64,000 bases of DNA from Pseudomonas paeninsulae (GCF_035621475.1 NZ_CP141799.1:838001-902000), one strand, 5' to 3'. Shown: positions 36,208-48,617, numbered from the stretch's first letter. Notes: a model not told the origin generated them from the letters alone. Translations and numbers: made by a program.

Positions 36208-37320
36208 GGGCGGTTGCAGGAGCTGAGTGCAACACGGTTATTGAATTGAAGCGGGCGCATCATGTTGCATCGTCATCGCTTTTTCCATCATCTCTGACAT
36301 CACCTCAATTGGGCACTTCCAGTTGAAGCGCTTACGTGGACGAATGTTCAACTCATAAGCGATGGCATCCAGCTGTTCCTGGCTACATACAGACAAGTCC
36401 GTGCCCTTGGGCAGATACTGGCGAATCAGGCCATTGATGTTCTCGTTGCTGCCGCGCTGCCAGGGGCTGTGCGGGTCGCAGAAGTAGATTGCCACCCCTG
36501 TTTTCTGGGTGATCTCAGCATGCCGGGTCATTTCCCTGCCCTGGTCGTAGGTCATGCTCTTGCGCACAGCCAGCGGCATCCGGTTGAGGGCCGCACTGAA
36601 ACCCTCAACCGCCGAAGTTGCCGTTGCATCGTTCATCTTGATCAGCATCAGGTAATTGCTACTGCGCTCGTTCAGCGTGCCCACAGCAGAGGCGTTGGCC
36701 TTGCCTTTGATCAGATCACCTTCCCAGTGCCCCGGCATCAAGCGGTCTTCAATCTCTGGCGGACGCAGATGGATGCTCACCATCTCCGGGATCTGGTTGC
36801 GCCGATCAACGCCCCCTGCACGCGGCCTACGCGTACTCTTGCCCTGGCGCAGGCACTGGATCAGCTCCTTGCGCAGCTCGCCCACAGGCAGGGCATAGAC
36901 CGCGCTGTAGATCGTCTCGCGGCAAACGTAAGCATCTTCAAAACTGGGAATATCCATGCTGCGCAGCTTGCCGGCAATCTGTTCGGGAGAGAAGTTTTTT
37001 CGCAGCAACTCCACCACCAACTCAAGCAGTTCGCTGCCCGGCACTAGCTTCTTTTGCGGGCGACACGCCTCTCGACGTTGACGCATATGCCCCTGGGCCG
37101 TAGGTGCGTGATAGATGCCGTTGGAGCCGGTGTTACGTCGCAGTTCACGACTGATCGTGGAGCGGTTGCGACCAAGTGCTTGGGCAATTGCTTGCTGGCT
37201 CATGCCATGCAACCGACCCACTTGAATCGTGGCGCGCTCTTCAATGCTGAGTTCGTGATATTCCATTGGGCCGCACCTTACCGGAAAGGTCAGGTGTTGC
37301 ACTCAGTTTCCGCGGCCGCC
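36208..37320 (-). mobile_element. IS30-family insertion sequence, 1113 bp
   Basis: Imperfect inverted repeats of about 27 bp at both ends share GGCGG..GC.G.A. and the perfect block CTGAGTGCAACAC (36223-36235 and complement 37294-37306). The dinucleotide AA at 36206-36207 and 37321-37322 is a plausible target duplication, since removing the element with one copy restores the chemoreceptor reading frame. It holds an intact transposase. Confidence 0.88.
36238..37266 (-). CDS. IS30-family transposase
   Basis: A 342-residue transposase starting MEYHELSIEERATIQVGRLHG (ATG at 37266). The N-terminal helix-turn-helix (SQQAIAQALGRNRSTISREL) is followed by an integrase-type DDE core with HWEGDLIKG and DPHSPWQRGSNENINGLIR, the hallmark end block of IS30 proteins. 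It is intact and probably active. Confidence 0.95.
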   Translation of the reverse strand: MEYHELSIEERATIQVGRLHGMSQQAIAQALGRNRSTISRELRRNTGSNGIYHAPTAQGHMRQRREACRPQKKLVPGSELLELVVELLRKNFSPEQIAGKLRSMDIPSFEDAYVCRETIYSAVYALPVGELRKELIQCLRQGKSTRRPRAGGVDRRNQIPEMVSIHLRPPEIEDRLMPGHWEGDLIKGKANASAVGTLNERSSNYLMLIKMNDATATSAVEGFSAALNRMPLAVRKSMTYDQGREMTRHAEITQKTGVAIYFCDPHSPWQRGSNENINGLIRQYLPKGTDLSVCSQEQLDAIAYELNIRPRKRFNWKCPIEVMSEMMEKAMTMQHDAPASIQ

Positions 37321-37714
37321 AAGTATTCATTCTGGTTATGGCGAAGTCCGCGGATCATTGATACGGCTTCTTCCTGAGCATCTTCATGGCTGAGCACTCC
37401 AGTCGCTTCCAGCTGATGGAAGCGAGCGAGAATACCGCTGGTGTTCTCTACTGCAGTTCTGACTTGGTGAACCTTGGCGCTATAAAGCCCACTGTGTATC
37501 TGCCAAAGCGCAAGAGTAATAAGCAGGCTTAAGGTGATTAGGGCGATGATAAGGATTAGCCAAAGACGTTTGGATATCGCTATGTTTCTGAGAATGGGCA
37601 TGAATGTGCTCTAGATCGCGTGGTCTTGGCTGTGGCGTGGCGGGGGCGGTATCGGCGAAGTGTGTGTCGCGGTTCAAGCGGATTTAGTACCCAGGACGCG
37701 TTTGCACCCTGGGT

Positions 37715-39578
<1,864 letters not shown>

Positions 39579-39677
39579 GAGGTTTTTCCTTGTTGTTATA
39601 GGGGCGATGAACACAGGCTCCGCCCACCCCGCTCCCAGCGGGGAGCAGGACCGTGCGAACGGAGCGGGCGGAACGCT

Positions 39678-41420
39678 TTAGGACTCGTGCTGGTGCACTA
39701 GGCGACCGGCGAAGTAGGTACGCAGCACCTGAGTGTCGAACAGTTCCGCGTCGCTGACGTTGAACACGTCGCGGTCCAGTACGATCAGGTCGGCCTGCTT
39801 GCCGGGTACCAAGGAGCCGATACGCTGCTCCAGGCGCAGGGCCTTGGCCGCGTTAAGGGTGTAGGCGTCGAACATAGTCTGGCGGTCGATGCTTTCTGCC
39901 GCATTCAGCACACCCAACGGGCCTTCACGGGTGCTGGCCTGGGCAATGGCGTTCCATGGGTTAGGGCTTGACACCGGCCAGTCACTGGCACCGGCCAGCA
40001 TGGCACCGGCTTTGTGCAACGAGCGTGCAGGGTAGTGGGTCTGATAGGCCGCCGCGCTCACATAGGGCTTGACCAGTTCCTCGGTGTAGCTTTCGGCCGT
40101 GGCCCACAGCAGTTGCATGGAGGCGATCACGCCGAGCTTTTTGAAGCGAGGATATTCCTTGGGGTTGACCATCTGCAGGTGGCTGATGCTATGGGGCACC
40201 GGCGTCGGATTAATGCTGCGCGCCGCCTCGAAGCCGTTCAGCGACTCGCGCACCGCGCGGTCACCCACGGCGTGCACATGCATGATCCAGCCCCGCTGCT
40301 CAGTGGCCTGTACAAGGGCGGGGAAGGTTTTCGGGTCGATCAGCAGCTCGCCACGCTTGAGGCTGTTCTTGAATGGGTCGATCATCGCGGCGGTCTGCCC
40401 CGGATACTCCATCACCCCATCGGCGAACACTTTGATGCCAGGGAAGCTCAGGTTGGGCACGTCCTGAAACTGCTGCATGACCTTGTCCAGCACCTGAAGG
40501 TCAGCCGGTTTACTCTGCGGATGGGTCACCAGCAGAGCCGCCACGTGGGCGCTCAGCTCGCCCTTTTCGGCCAGCGCGCGGTATAGCGGCAGCACTCCCA
40601 CGTCTTCTTCAGTGGGGCGCATCTCGAACAGACCATCGCTGTCGCCGGCATTGGCGGCCGCGTCCATCCAGGCTGTCACGCCCACTTCATTGTTGATGCG
40701 CACTGCGGCGCGTGCCGACTCCAGCATAAATTCTTCAGTGGGGGCTGGGTACTTGCTGCGTGCTCGATCCCAGGCAGTCTCTGCAAGGTATCCCGTGGGG
40801 TTGAGCTGTTCATCGGTTTCGATAAAGCCGCGCTCTTTTTCATCCAGGCTGCGTACCAGTGCAGCATCGATGCCCAGGCGTTTTAGCATGGCCTGATTGG
40901 CCCAGCCGGTGTGACCGTCGATCCCATCCAGCACCAGTGGTTGGTCAGCCCAGTTGCCTTGGTTGAAGAGACGACCTAGTTCGGCGCTTTGTTGCCAGTA
41001 GGCCGAGCTGGTACCGGAAATGACAATCAGGTCGCCCATGCGGGCGATCCCGGCCTTGTCCTGCTCGATGATCCATTTCTCCAACTCAGCCAGTGGTAGA
41101 ACCTCGTCATAGAGGTTGGCGCGCAGGCTGGCCATACCGGCCATAACTGGGTGGGTGTGAGTATCGATCAGCCCTGGCATCACAACCTTGCCGTCCAGGT
41201 CGATTTGCTCGGTGCCGGCTCCGGCCAGGGCGCGGATCTCCGCATCACTGCCAACCTTGAGGATCTTGCCGTTTGCAACCGCCACAGCCTGGGCCAGGGG
41301 CTGGCCCGGTTCGGCGGTAAATACCTTGGCGTTATAGAGAATGAGATCGGTCGCTGCTATAGCTTCCAATGTGGAAAAAGCAATTGCTATTGCCAGTAGC
41401 CGAGGTATTGCCCGTCGCAT
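39678..41420 (-). CDS. Exported YtcJ-like metal-dependent amidohydrolase
   Basis: A 580-residue amidohydrolase with a signal peptide (ending AIAA before TDLILYNAKVFTAEPGQPLA), so periplasmic. The metal site starts with HTHP (about residue 88, in GLIDTHTHPV); further ligands lie in HVHAVGDRA and the late ASDWPVSSPNPW. Members hydrolyse amides and similar bonds. It is first in a minus-strand operon with the TorF porin and a polyamine-type binding protein, and divergent from a LysR gene. One possible substrate is an amide of an aromatic acid and an amine, released at the surface for uptake. Confidence 0.85.
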   Translation of the reverse strand: MRRAIPRLLAIAIAFSTLEAIAATDLILYNAKVFTAEPGQPLAQAVAVANGKILKVGSDAEIRALAGAGTEQIDLDGKVVMPGLIDTHTHPVMAGMASLRANLYDEVLPLAELEKWIIEQDKAGIARMGDLIVISGTSSAYWQQSAELGRLFNQGNWADQPLVLDGIDGHTGWANQAMLKRLGIDAALVRSLDEKERGFIETDEQLNPTGYLAETAWDRARSKYPAPTEEFMLESARAAVRINNEVGVTAWMDAAANAGDSDGLFEMRPTEEDVGVLPLYRALAEKGELSAHVAALLVTHPQSKPADLQVLDKVMQQFQDVPNLSFPGIKVFADGVMEYPGQTAAMIDPFKNSLKRGELLIDPKTFPALVQATEQRGWIMHVHAVGDRAVRESLNGFEAARSINPTPVPHSISHLQMVNPKEYPRFKKLGVIASMQLLWATAESYTEELVKPYVSAAAYQTHYPARSLHKAGAMLAGASDWPVSSPNPWNAIAQASTREGPLGVLNAAESIDRQTMFDAYTLNAAKALRLEQRIGSLVPGKQADLIVLDRDVFNVSDAELFDTQVLRTYFAGRLVHQHES

Positions 41421-41527
41421 AAGATCTGCCTCTTGTTGTTGTATTTGTGAAGCCGGACATTAGCGAAACGCAAGGGGTGGCAGAACGCTCCTTCTAAGCA
41501 AAACATTTTTTCCATAAAGGAAAAGCA

Positions 41528-42463
41528 ATGGATAAGTTAGGCGCGCTCGCCATGTTTGTGGCAACGGCTGAACTAGGCAGTTTCAGTCGTGCAGCGGAGC
41601 AGCTGGGCAAAACGCCCTCCGCATTGACCAAGGCGGTCAGCCACTTGGAGGCTGAGATAGGTATTCAGCTTTTCGAGCGCAGTACGCGGCGCACCGTGCT
41701 GACCGAGGCAGGACGTCTCTATCTGGATACTGCACGGCATGTGCTGCTTCGTTTGGCGGACGCGGATGAGGAGCTTAATCAGCTCAAGTATGGGTTGTAC
41801 GGTACTTTGCGCCTGACGGCTCCCCTGGCCTTTGGGCGGGCATTTTTAGATGAGGTCTGCGCTGACTTTTTAGTCCGCCATCCACAGATTCGGCTGCACG
41901 TGGATCTCTGCGACGCATTCGTCGATTTGGTCGAAGGGGGCTATGACCTAGCCCTGCGCGAGGGCCGCAGCGATTTACCAGGGTTAATCGCCAAGCCCCT
42001 TGGGCGTAACCAGATCGTGCTATGCGCCAGCCCTACTTATCTGGCGACCAATCCGACGCCGCTCGACCCGGAACATTTCGACCAGCATCAGTGGCTGAAT
42101 TATCAGCACCCGGCCTTGGACCCGCATTACCGTTGGCTCAGGCATAACGGCGTGCGTCTGCGCATGGCTGTGCCAAAGGCACGACTGGAGAGTGACAACC
42201 ATGACTTGTTGCTGACCAGCTGCCTACGTGGCGGTGGCCTATATGCCGGTCCGCTCTGGAGTTTTGGGCCTTATCTGGCTCGGGGTGACCTGGTGCAGGT
42301 GATGGCTGACTATGATTTCGACCCAGATGCCTTCGGTCCGCTGATCCTCGCGGTCTACCCCAGTCACCGGCGTTCTACGCAAAAAGTACAGGCCTTTATC
42401 GAGTTTCTTGGGGCGCACCTTAAGCAACTAGGCTTTGGGCCGGACGCGACGCAAAACGGATAA
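41528..42463 (+). CDS. LysR-family transcriptional regulator
   Basis: A 311-residue LysR regulator starting at an ATG with AAAGGA upstream. The N-terminal winged helix-turn-helix reads MFVATAELGSFSRAAEQLGKTPSALTKAVSHLE. The effector-binding periplasmic-binding-protein-like half follows. It is divergent from the amidohydrolase gene with about 107 bp between the starts, so it is the likely regulator of the amidohydrolase-porin-binding protein unit. The inducer is unknown. Confidence 0.9.
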   Translation: MDKLGALAMFVATAELGSFSRAAEQLGKTPSALTKAVSHLEAEIGIQLFERSTRRTVLTEAGRLYLDTARHVLLRLADADEELNQLKYGLYGTLRLTAPLAFGRAFLDEVCADFLVRHPQIRLHVDLCDAFVDLVEGGYDLALREGRSDLPGLIAKPLGRNQIVLCASPTYLATNPTPLDPEHFDQHQWLNYQHPALDPHYRWLRHNGVRLRMAVPKARLESDNHDLLLTSCLRGGGLYAGPLWSFGPYLARGDLVQVMADYDFDPDAFGPLILAVYPSHRRSTQKVQAFIEFLGAHLKQLGFGPDATQNG

Positions 42464-42686
42464 GCAAGGCCATGTCGCAACTATTTTTAGCGTCGCGACT
42501 ACCTGGCCGGAGACGATCTGTTGATAGGTGCGGCTGACCGAGGGGTGCATAGACCAAAATTACTTACTGGTCGTGAAGGGCAGGTGGTGGGCCAGGGGTG
42601 AGCGGCGCGAGGCTAGCGGTTTACGATGGGTAAAATCCCGCAGCATGGCGCTGCGGGGCAACAAGTTGGCGGGTACTTGCTGTCTG

Positions 42687-43967
<1,281 letters not shown>

Positions 43968-44009
43968 CTATCCGATTATCTTTCTGGATTTTTCATAGAT
44001 GCGCGGACT

Positions 44010-44879
44010 ATGCACAAGAGCCCCGCACCGGTGGTCCCGGTGTTCAAGCTTTATGGCGAGACCACGACGTGGCCAACGCCGGACCTGATTCATTGCGAGT
44101 CGATTCCCGAGCGCAGCCACTTGCATGGCTGGGAGATCAAGCCCCATCGTCATAGTGATTTGGTGCAGTTGTTGTATGTGCAGGGCGGCAGTGCCGAGTT
44201 GGAAGTGGAGGGGCAGGTCATTCGCGTGGATCACGCCGCCTTGCAGGTGGTGCCGGCGCTCTGTGTCCATGGTTTCCGCTTTTCCGAGGATATTCAGGGG
44301 CACGTACTCAGCCTGGCCCAGCCGCTGGTCGATCAGCTGGGTGCTACCCTCGACAGCCCGCCATTGGCGCGGGCTGCCTGCTATCCAGCGGGCTCGCGGA
44401 AACGTGAGTTGGCCGCCTTGTTTGAGTCGATCAGCCGAGAATACAGCGAGCAGGAGCCGGGCCGTGAGCTGATGCTGCAATCGCTGATCAGTGCCTTGCT
44501 GGTCTGGGTTGGGCGCCGTGCACTGGAGCATGGCAACAGCGAGGCACAGCTGCCGGATCGTGGTCGTGAACACCTGCAGCGTTTCACTCGATTACTGGAG
44601 AACCACTACCGCGAGCATCGTCCAATCGAGCACTATGCTGCCGATTTGGGCATTAGCTCCGCGCACTTGAATACTCTGTGCCGGCGCCTGGCCGGGCAGT
44701 CGGCGTTGCAACTGATCAATCAGCGTTTGTTGTTGGAGGCCAAGCGCTGCCTGGTCTACACCGCCATGACGGTGAACCAGGTGGCGGACAGCCTAGGCTT
44801 TTCCGAGCCGGCCTATTTTTCGCGCTTCTTCAAACGCAGCACCGGGCTGACGCCCAAAACCTTCCGTATACAGCGCTGA
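44010..44879 (+). CDS. pobR: PobR-like AraC-family activator of pobA
   Basis: A 289-residue AraC-family protein; I take the ATG at 44010 because MHKSPAPVVPVFKLYGETTTWPT matches the usual PobR start. An N-terminal cupin sensor binds 4-hydroxybenzoate in characterised relatives. The C-terminal domain has HYAADLGISSAHLNTLCRRLAG and VADSLGFSEPAYFSRFFKR. It is divergent from pobA and lies 12 bp upstream of pcaQ, probably co-transcribed with it. Confidence 0.9.
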   Translation: MHKSPAPVVPVFKLYGETTTWPTPDLIHCESIPERSHLHGWEIKPHRHSDLVQLLYVQGGSAELEVEGQVIRVDHAALQVVPALCVHGFRFSEDIQGHVLSLAQPLVDQLGATLDSPPLARAACYPAGSRKRELAALFESISREYSEQEPGRELMLQSLISALLVWVGRRALEHGNSEAQLPDRGREHLQRFTRLLENHYREHRPIEHYAADLGISSAHLNTLCRRLAGQSALQLINQRLLLEAKRCLVYTAMTVNQVADSLGFSEPAYFSRFFKRSTGLTPKTFRIQR

Positions 44880-44891
44880 CGGCGAGCCGCC

Positions 44892-45824
44892 ATGAATATC
44901 GACAACCGCATCAAGTTCCGTCATCTGCTGTGCTTTCTCGAAATCGCGCGCCAGGGCAGTCTGGCGCGTGCCGCCGAGGCGTTGGCGATCAGTCAGCCGG
45001 CGGTGTCGAAGACCCTCAAGGAGCTTGAGGAGATTCTCGCCACGCGTCTGTTCGAGCGCAGTAAGCAGGGGGTGACGCCGACCTCCGCCGGGCTAGCCTT
45101 TTTGCGTTATGCCGGACCCAGTGTGCAGGCTCTGCGTGCTGGGGTGCACAGTCTGCGCAGCGGTGAACACGAGGCCGGCGTGGCGCGCCTGGGCGTACTG
45201 TCGACGGTAGAAAGCTCGCTGCTGCCAGATGTAGTGCGCCGTCTGCACGATCAGCATGCGGCTCTGGTGGTCAGCGTGGTGACCGGGCCCAGCGCTTATC
45301 TGCTCGGCCAGCTGCGCGTTGGCGCGCTGGATCTGGTGGTCGGGCGCATGACCGACAGCCCGCAGATCGAGGGGCTGACCTTCGAGCACCTGTATAGCGA
45401 GTCGATGATTCTGGTGGTGCGCCCAGGGCATGCCTTGTTGCAAGTCGACCTGCGTGATCGCAGCCGGTTGGGCGACTACCCGGTGGTGCTGCCGCTGGCT
45501 GGCACCACCATTCGCCGTTATGCCGACAGCCTGTTCGTGCAGTGCGGGATCGCTTTGCCGCAGCAGCGTCTGGAGACTCTGTCGGTGGCACTGAGTCGGC
45601 GTTATGTGCAATCCAGCGATGCGGTGTGGATCGCCCCACAGGATGCGGTGCGCCAGGACCTGGCGCGCGGTGAGCTGGTTGAATTGGATATCGGTCTGCG
45701 CGAGCCGGGTGGTTCCGTGGGTATCTGCAGTAACCCGACCACGCCGCCGTCCCTAGCCACGCAGTGGTGCTGCGAGGCGCTGCGTACGGCGGCGGCCGAC
45801 TACCGTGCGGCGCTTTATCCATAA
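44892..45824 (+). CDS. pcaQ: PcaQ LysR-family regulator of protocatechuate degradation
   Basis: A 310-residue LysR regulator with the N-terminal helix-turn-helix GSLARAAEALAISQPAVSKTLKELEE and the conserved PcaQ opening NIDNRIKFRHLLCFLEIARQ. In other proteobacteria PcaQ activates pcaHG with 3-carboxymuconate or a related intermediate as coinducer. It is in tandem with pcaHG instead of the usual divergent layout. Its own stop codon lies inside the ATAACC arm of a PcaQ-type operator. Confidence 0.92.
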   Translation: MNIDNRIKFRHLLCFLEIARQGSLARAAEALAISQPAVSKTLKELEEILATRLFERSKQGVTPTSAGLAFLRYAGPSVQALRAGVHSLRSGEHEAGVARLGVLSTVESSLLPDVVRRLHDQHAALVVSVVTGPSAYLLGQLRVGALDLVVGRMTDSPQIEGLTFEHLYSESMILVVRPGHALLQVDLRDRSRLGDYPVVLPLAGTTIRRYADSLFVQCGIALPQQRLETLSVALSRRYVQSSDAVWIAPQDAVRQDLARGELVELDIGLREPGGSVGICSNPTTPPSLATQWCCEALRTAAADYRAALYP

Positions 45825-45840
45825 CCATTTGGTTATGGAT
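45817..45840. promoter_or_regulatory. PcaQ-type operator upstream of pcaHG
   Basis: A perfect 11-bp inverted repeat with two-base spacer. Its core ATAACC-ATTT-GGTTAT (45821-45836) matches the published PcaQ motif ATAACC-N4-GGTTAA. It overlaps the pcaQ stop codon and is about 105 bp before the pcaH start. Confidence 0.85.
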
Positions 45841-45942
45841 TGGTGTGATTTATTCAGTATTCACTGCGGCGGCTCTGCTTGAGACTGCTGGGTATGCCTG
45901 TGCCTGCAGGCGCTCCCCGTATTCCTACAAGAGAACACCGAT

Positions 45943-46662
45943 ATGTCCGACGCGCAGAATAGCCGCTTCGTCATTCGTGACCGTAACTGGCACCCCAAGG
46001 CGCTGACGCCTGACTACAAAACCTCGATTGCCCGCTCACCGCGTCAGGCGCTGGTGAGCATTCCGCAGTCGATCTCTGAAACCAGCGGGCCGGACTTCTC
46101 GCACCTGAAAATGGGCGAGTACGACAACGACCTGCTGCTCAACTTCAATACCGGCAGCTTACCGGTGGGCGAGCGCATCATCGTGGCCGGTCTGGTGATC
46201 GACCAGTACGGCAAGCCGATCCCGCACACGTTGGTGGAGATGTGGCAGGCCAATGCGGGTGGCCGTTATCGGCACAAGAACGACCGTTACCTGGCACTGC
46301 TCGACCCCAATTTCGGTGGCGTGGGGCGGGCACTGACCGACCGCGATGGCTACTACAGCTTCCGCACCATCAAGCCGGGTCCGTACCCGTGGCGCAACGG
46401 CCCGAACGACTGGCGCCCGGCGCATATTCACGTGTCCATTAGCGGCCCGTCGATTGCTGCGCGGCTGATTACTCAGTTGTATTTCGAGGGTGATCCGCTG
46501 ATTGCGATGTGCCCGATCGTTAAATCGATCGCCAACCCAGACGCGGTGCAAAGCCTGATCGCCAAACTCGACATGGGCGCGGCCAATCCGATGGATTGCC
46601 TGGCCTATCGCTTCGATATCGTGCTGCGCGGGCAGCGTCAGACTCACTTCGAAAATATCTAA
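45943..46662 (+). CDS. pcaH: Protocatechuate 3,4-dioxygenase beta subunit
   Basis: A 239-residue iron(III) intradiol dioxygenase subunit. The four iron ligands of the family are all present: Tyr109 (GGRYRHK), Tyr148 (GPYPWRN), His161 and His163 (RPAHIHV), equivalent to Tyr408, Tyr447, His460 and His462 of the Pseudomonas putida enzyme. With PcaG it opens protocatechuate to 3-carboxy-cis,cis-muconate. It is 13 bp upstream of pcaG, under the PcaQ operator. Confidence 0.97.
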   Translation: MSDAQNSRFVIRDRNWHPKALTPDYKTSIARSPRQALVSIPQSISETSGPDFSHLKMGEYDNDLLLNFNTGSLPVGERIIVAGLVIDQYGKPIPHTLVEMWQANAGGRYRHKNDRYLALLDPNFGGVGRALTDRDGYYSFRTIKPGPYPWRNGPNDWRPAHIHVSISGPSIAARLITQLYFEGDPLIAMCPIVKSIANPDAVQSLIAKLDMGAANPMDCLAYRFDIVLRGQRQTHFENI

Positions 46663-46675
46663 GCAGGGACTGATT

Positions 46676-47281
46676 ATGCCTATCCAACTACTGCCAGAAA
46701 CGCCATCACAAACCGCAGGCCCCTTCGTGCATATCGGCCTGGCTTCGGCCGCCGCTGGTAACCCGAGTCGCGAGCAGGAAATTTGCAATCAGATGGCCAA
46801 GCCCGAGGCACCAGGCGAGCACATCCTGTTGATCGGCAATGTCTTTGACGGCAACGGTCACCTGGTGAAGGACTCCTTTCTGGAGTTCTGGCAGGCCGAC
46901 CATCAGGGCCGGTATGACAGCGATTACGACCTGGAAAAGCCCTTCAACAGTTTCGGCCGTACCGCTACCACCTTCGAAACGGGTGGCTGGACGCTGCATA
47001 CCATCAAGCCGGGCGTGGTCGATAACGCCGCCGGCGTGCCAATGGCGCCGCACATCAATGTGTCGCTGTTCGCCCGTGGCATCAATATCCACCTGCAAAC
47101 GCGTCTGTACTTCGCCGATGAAGCTGCAGCCAACGCGCTGGACTCGGTGCTCAACCTGATTGAGCAGCCGCTGCGCCGCGAGACGCTGGTGGCGCAGCGT
47201 TGCGAGGTGGATGGCAAGCTGGCGTATCGCTTTGACATACGCATTCAGGGGAAAGGGGAAACCGTCTTTTTTGATTTCTAG
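46676..47281 (+). CDS. pcaG: Protocatechuate 3,4-dioxygenase alpha subunit
   Basis: A 201-residue subunit, paired with PcaH in the (alpha-beta)n dioxygenase. It opens PIQLLPETPSQTAGPFVHIG, the family signature. As expected for alpha subunits the four-ligand iron site is not conserved. The TAG stop includes the first base of the IS5 element; removing the element restores TAA, so the protein sequence is unchanged. Confidence 0.95.
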   Translation: MPIQLLPETPSQTAGPFVHIGLASAAAGNPSREQEICNQMAKPEAPGEHILLIGNVFDGNGHLVKDSFLEFWQADHQGRYDSDYDLEKPFNSFGRTATTFETGGWTLHTIKPGVVDNAAGVPMAPHINVSLFARGINIHLQTRLYFADEAAANALDSVLNLIEQPLRRETLVAQRCEVDGKLAYRFDIRIQGKGETVFFDF

Positions 47282-47346
47282 GGAAACTCTGAAAAAGACT
47301 TCCTGATTTTGGCAAAATACGCAGATTCCACCCGTCGAGTTTTCCG

Positions 47347-48327
47347 ATGAAGCAGATGACCTTCGCCGACGCCGAGTATGCCGGTAAGCGCAAACAGACC
47401 CGCAAAGAGCTGTTCCTGATCGAGATGGATCGGGTGGTGCCGTGGAAGGGTTTGATTGCGTTGATCGAGCCGCATTACCCGAAGGGCGAAGGTGGTCGTC
47501 CGGCCTATCCGCTGATGGCGATGTTGCGTGTGCATCTGCTGCAAAACTGGTTCGGCTACAGCGACCCAGCGATGGAAGAGGCGCTGTACGAGACCACCAT
47601 CCTGCGCCAGTTTGCTGGGCTGAGCCTAGAGCGCATCCCCGATGAAACCACCATCCTCAACTTCCGTCGTTTGCTGGAGAAACACGAACTAGCCGCCGGA
47701 ATCCTGGCTGTGATCAATGGCTATCTCGGTGACCGAGGGCTGTCGCTGCGCCAAGGCACGATCGTTGATGCCACGCTAATCAATGCGCCGAGTTCGACCA
47801 AGAACAGGGACGGTAAGCGCGACCCGGAAATGCATCAGACTAAGAAAGGCCAACAGTTCTACTTCGGCATGAAGGCCCACATCGGCGTGGATGACGAGTC
47901 GGGGCTGGTGCACAGCGTGGTGGGCACGGCGGCCAACGTAGCGGATGTGACGCAGGTCGATAAGCTGCTGCACGGTGACGAGAACGTTGTCTGTGCCGAC
48001 GCCGGTTACACCGGTGTCGAAAAACGTCCGGAGCATGATGGCCGGAAGGTTATCTGGCAGGTGGCGGCACGTCGCAGCACCTACAAGAAACTTGATAAGC
48101 GCAGCGTTCTGTACAAAGCCAAGCGCAAGATCGAGAAGGCCAAGGCCCAGGTGCGAGCTAAGGTCGAGCATCCATTTCGGGTGATCAAACGCCAGTTCGG
48201 TTATGTGAAGACGCGCTTCCGTGGCCTGACCAAGAATACCGCGCAACTGATGACGCTGTTTGCGCTGTCGAATCTGTGGATGGCACGCCGACATTTACTG
48301 ACAAATGCAGGAGAGGTGCGTCTGTAA
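47347..48327 (+). CDS. IS5-family transposase
   Basis: A 326-residue DDE transposase close to the E. coli IS5 protein. It begins KQMTFADAEYAGKRKQTRKELF. The catalytic acidic residues are in VDATLINAPSSTKN, VCADAGYTGVEK and VEHPFRVIKRQFG. The ORF is complete. Confidence 0.96.
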   Translation: MKQMTFADAEYAGKRKQTRKELFLIEMDRVVPWKGLIALIEPHYPKGEGGRPAYPLMAMLRVHLLQNWFGYSDPAMEEALYETTILRQFAGLSLERIPDETTILNFRRLLEKHELAAGILAVINGYLGDRGLSLRQGTIVDATLINAPSSTKNRDGKRDPEMHQTKKGQQFYFGMKAHIGVDDESGLVHSVVGTAANVADVTQVDKLLHGDENVVCADAGYTGVEKRPEHDGRKVIWQVAARRSTYKKLDKRSVLYKAKRKIEKAKAQVRAKVEHPFRVIKRQFGYVKTRFRGLTKNTAQLMTLFALSNLWMARRHLLTNAGEVRL

Positions 48328-48337
48328 TATGGGCAAT

Positions 48338-48364
48338 AGCCGCCGCGAGGTGCTCGCGGCGGCT
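48338..48364 (+). terminator. Hairpin at the end of the IS5 transposase gene
   Basis: A perfect 12-bp stem (AGCCGCCGCGAG and complement) with loop GTG, ten bases after the transposase stop. No T-run follows, so termination is likely but not certain. Confidence 0.5.
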
Positions 48365-48617
48365 AGAAACACCGAAATGAACGGGTGATCTGATCGTTTT
48401 TGATCGATTTGCCGCTTTCAAAATCAGCGGGGGCTGAAGTCGGCCAGAAATGCACGGCTACTTCAGAGGATCCCTAACGGTACTTCAGTGGGCTTAAGCG
48501 CCCACGCGCTTGAAGGTAAAACGTCATTAAAACTGCCTGGCGAAGGTCGCGACGTTGATCTCGCCCAGGTAACCAGTACGACCCAAACATACAATTCAAA
48601 TAAAAATTGGAGTAGGG

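Larger units (their letters stand above)
36008..37601 (-). pseudogene. Methyl-accepting chemotaxis protein gene, broken by IS30 and truncated at the group II intron
   Basis: The N-terminal part runs from the ATG at 37601: a transmembrane helix (LWLILIIALITLSLLITLALWQI) and then the start of a single-Cache sensor (SGILARFHQLEATGVLSHEDAQ) up to NEY at residue 93. Removing the IS30 element with one AA copy restores the frame exactly as NEY-FFIQSLTQKMLLHPINP, continuing through DTNGVAINMEMLQIAKSSG to YSWPKPGQSTPADKR. Here it meets the 3' end of the group II intron at 36007. The sequence beyond the intron's 5' end does not continue the protein: the second membrane helix, HAMP and signalling domains are missing. 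It is a dead chemoreceptor. Confidence 0.85.
47281..48474 (+). mobile_element. IS5-family insertion sequence, 1194 bp
   Basis: The ends are related inverted repeats (GGGAAACTCTGAA on the left, GGGATCCTCTGAA as complement of the right end). They are flanked by a TA duplication (47279-47280 and 48475-48476). The size and transposase match the IS5 subgroup, whose target is YTAR. It sits exactly at the pcaG stop codon and separates pcaHG from what follows. Confidence 0.9.

Noticed and set aside
36008..37601. PcaY aromatic-acid chemoreceptor
   Set aside because: The readable part has a single-Cache sensor, not the four-helix bundle of PcaY.
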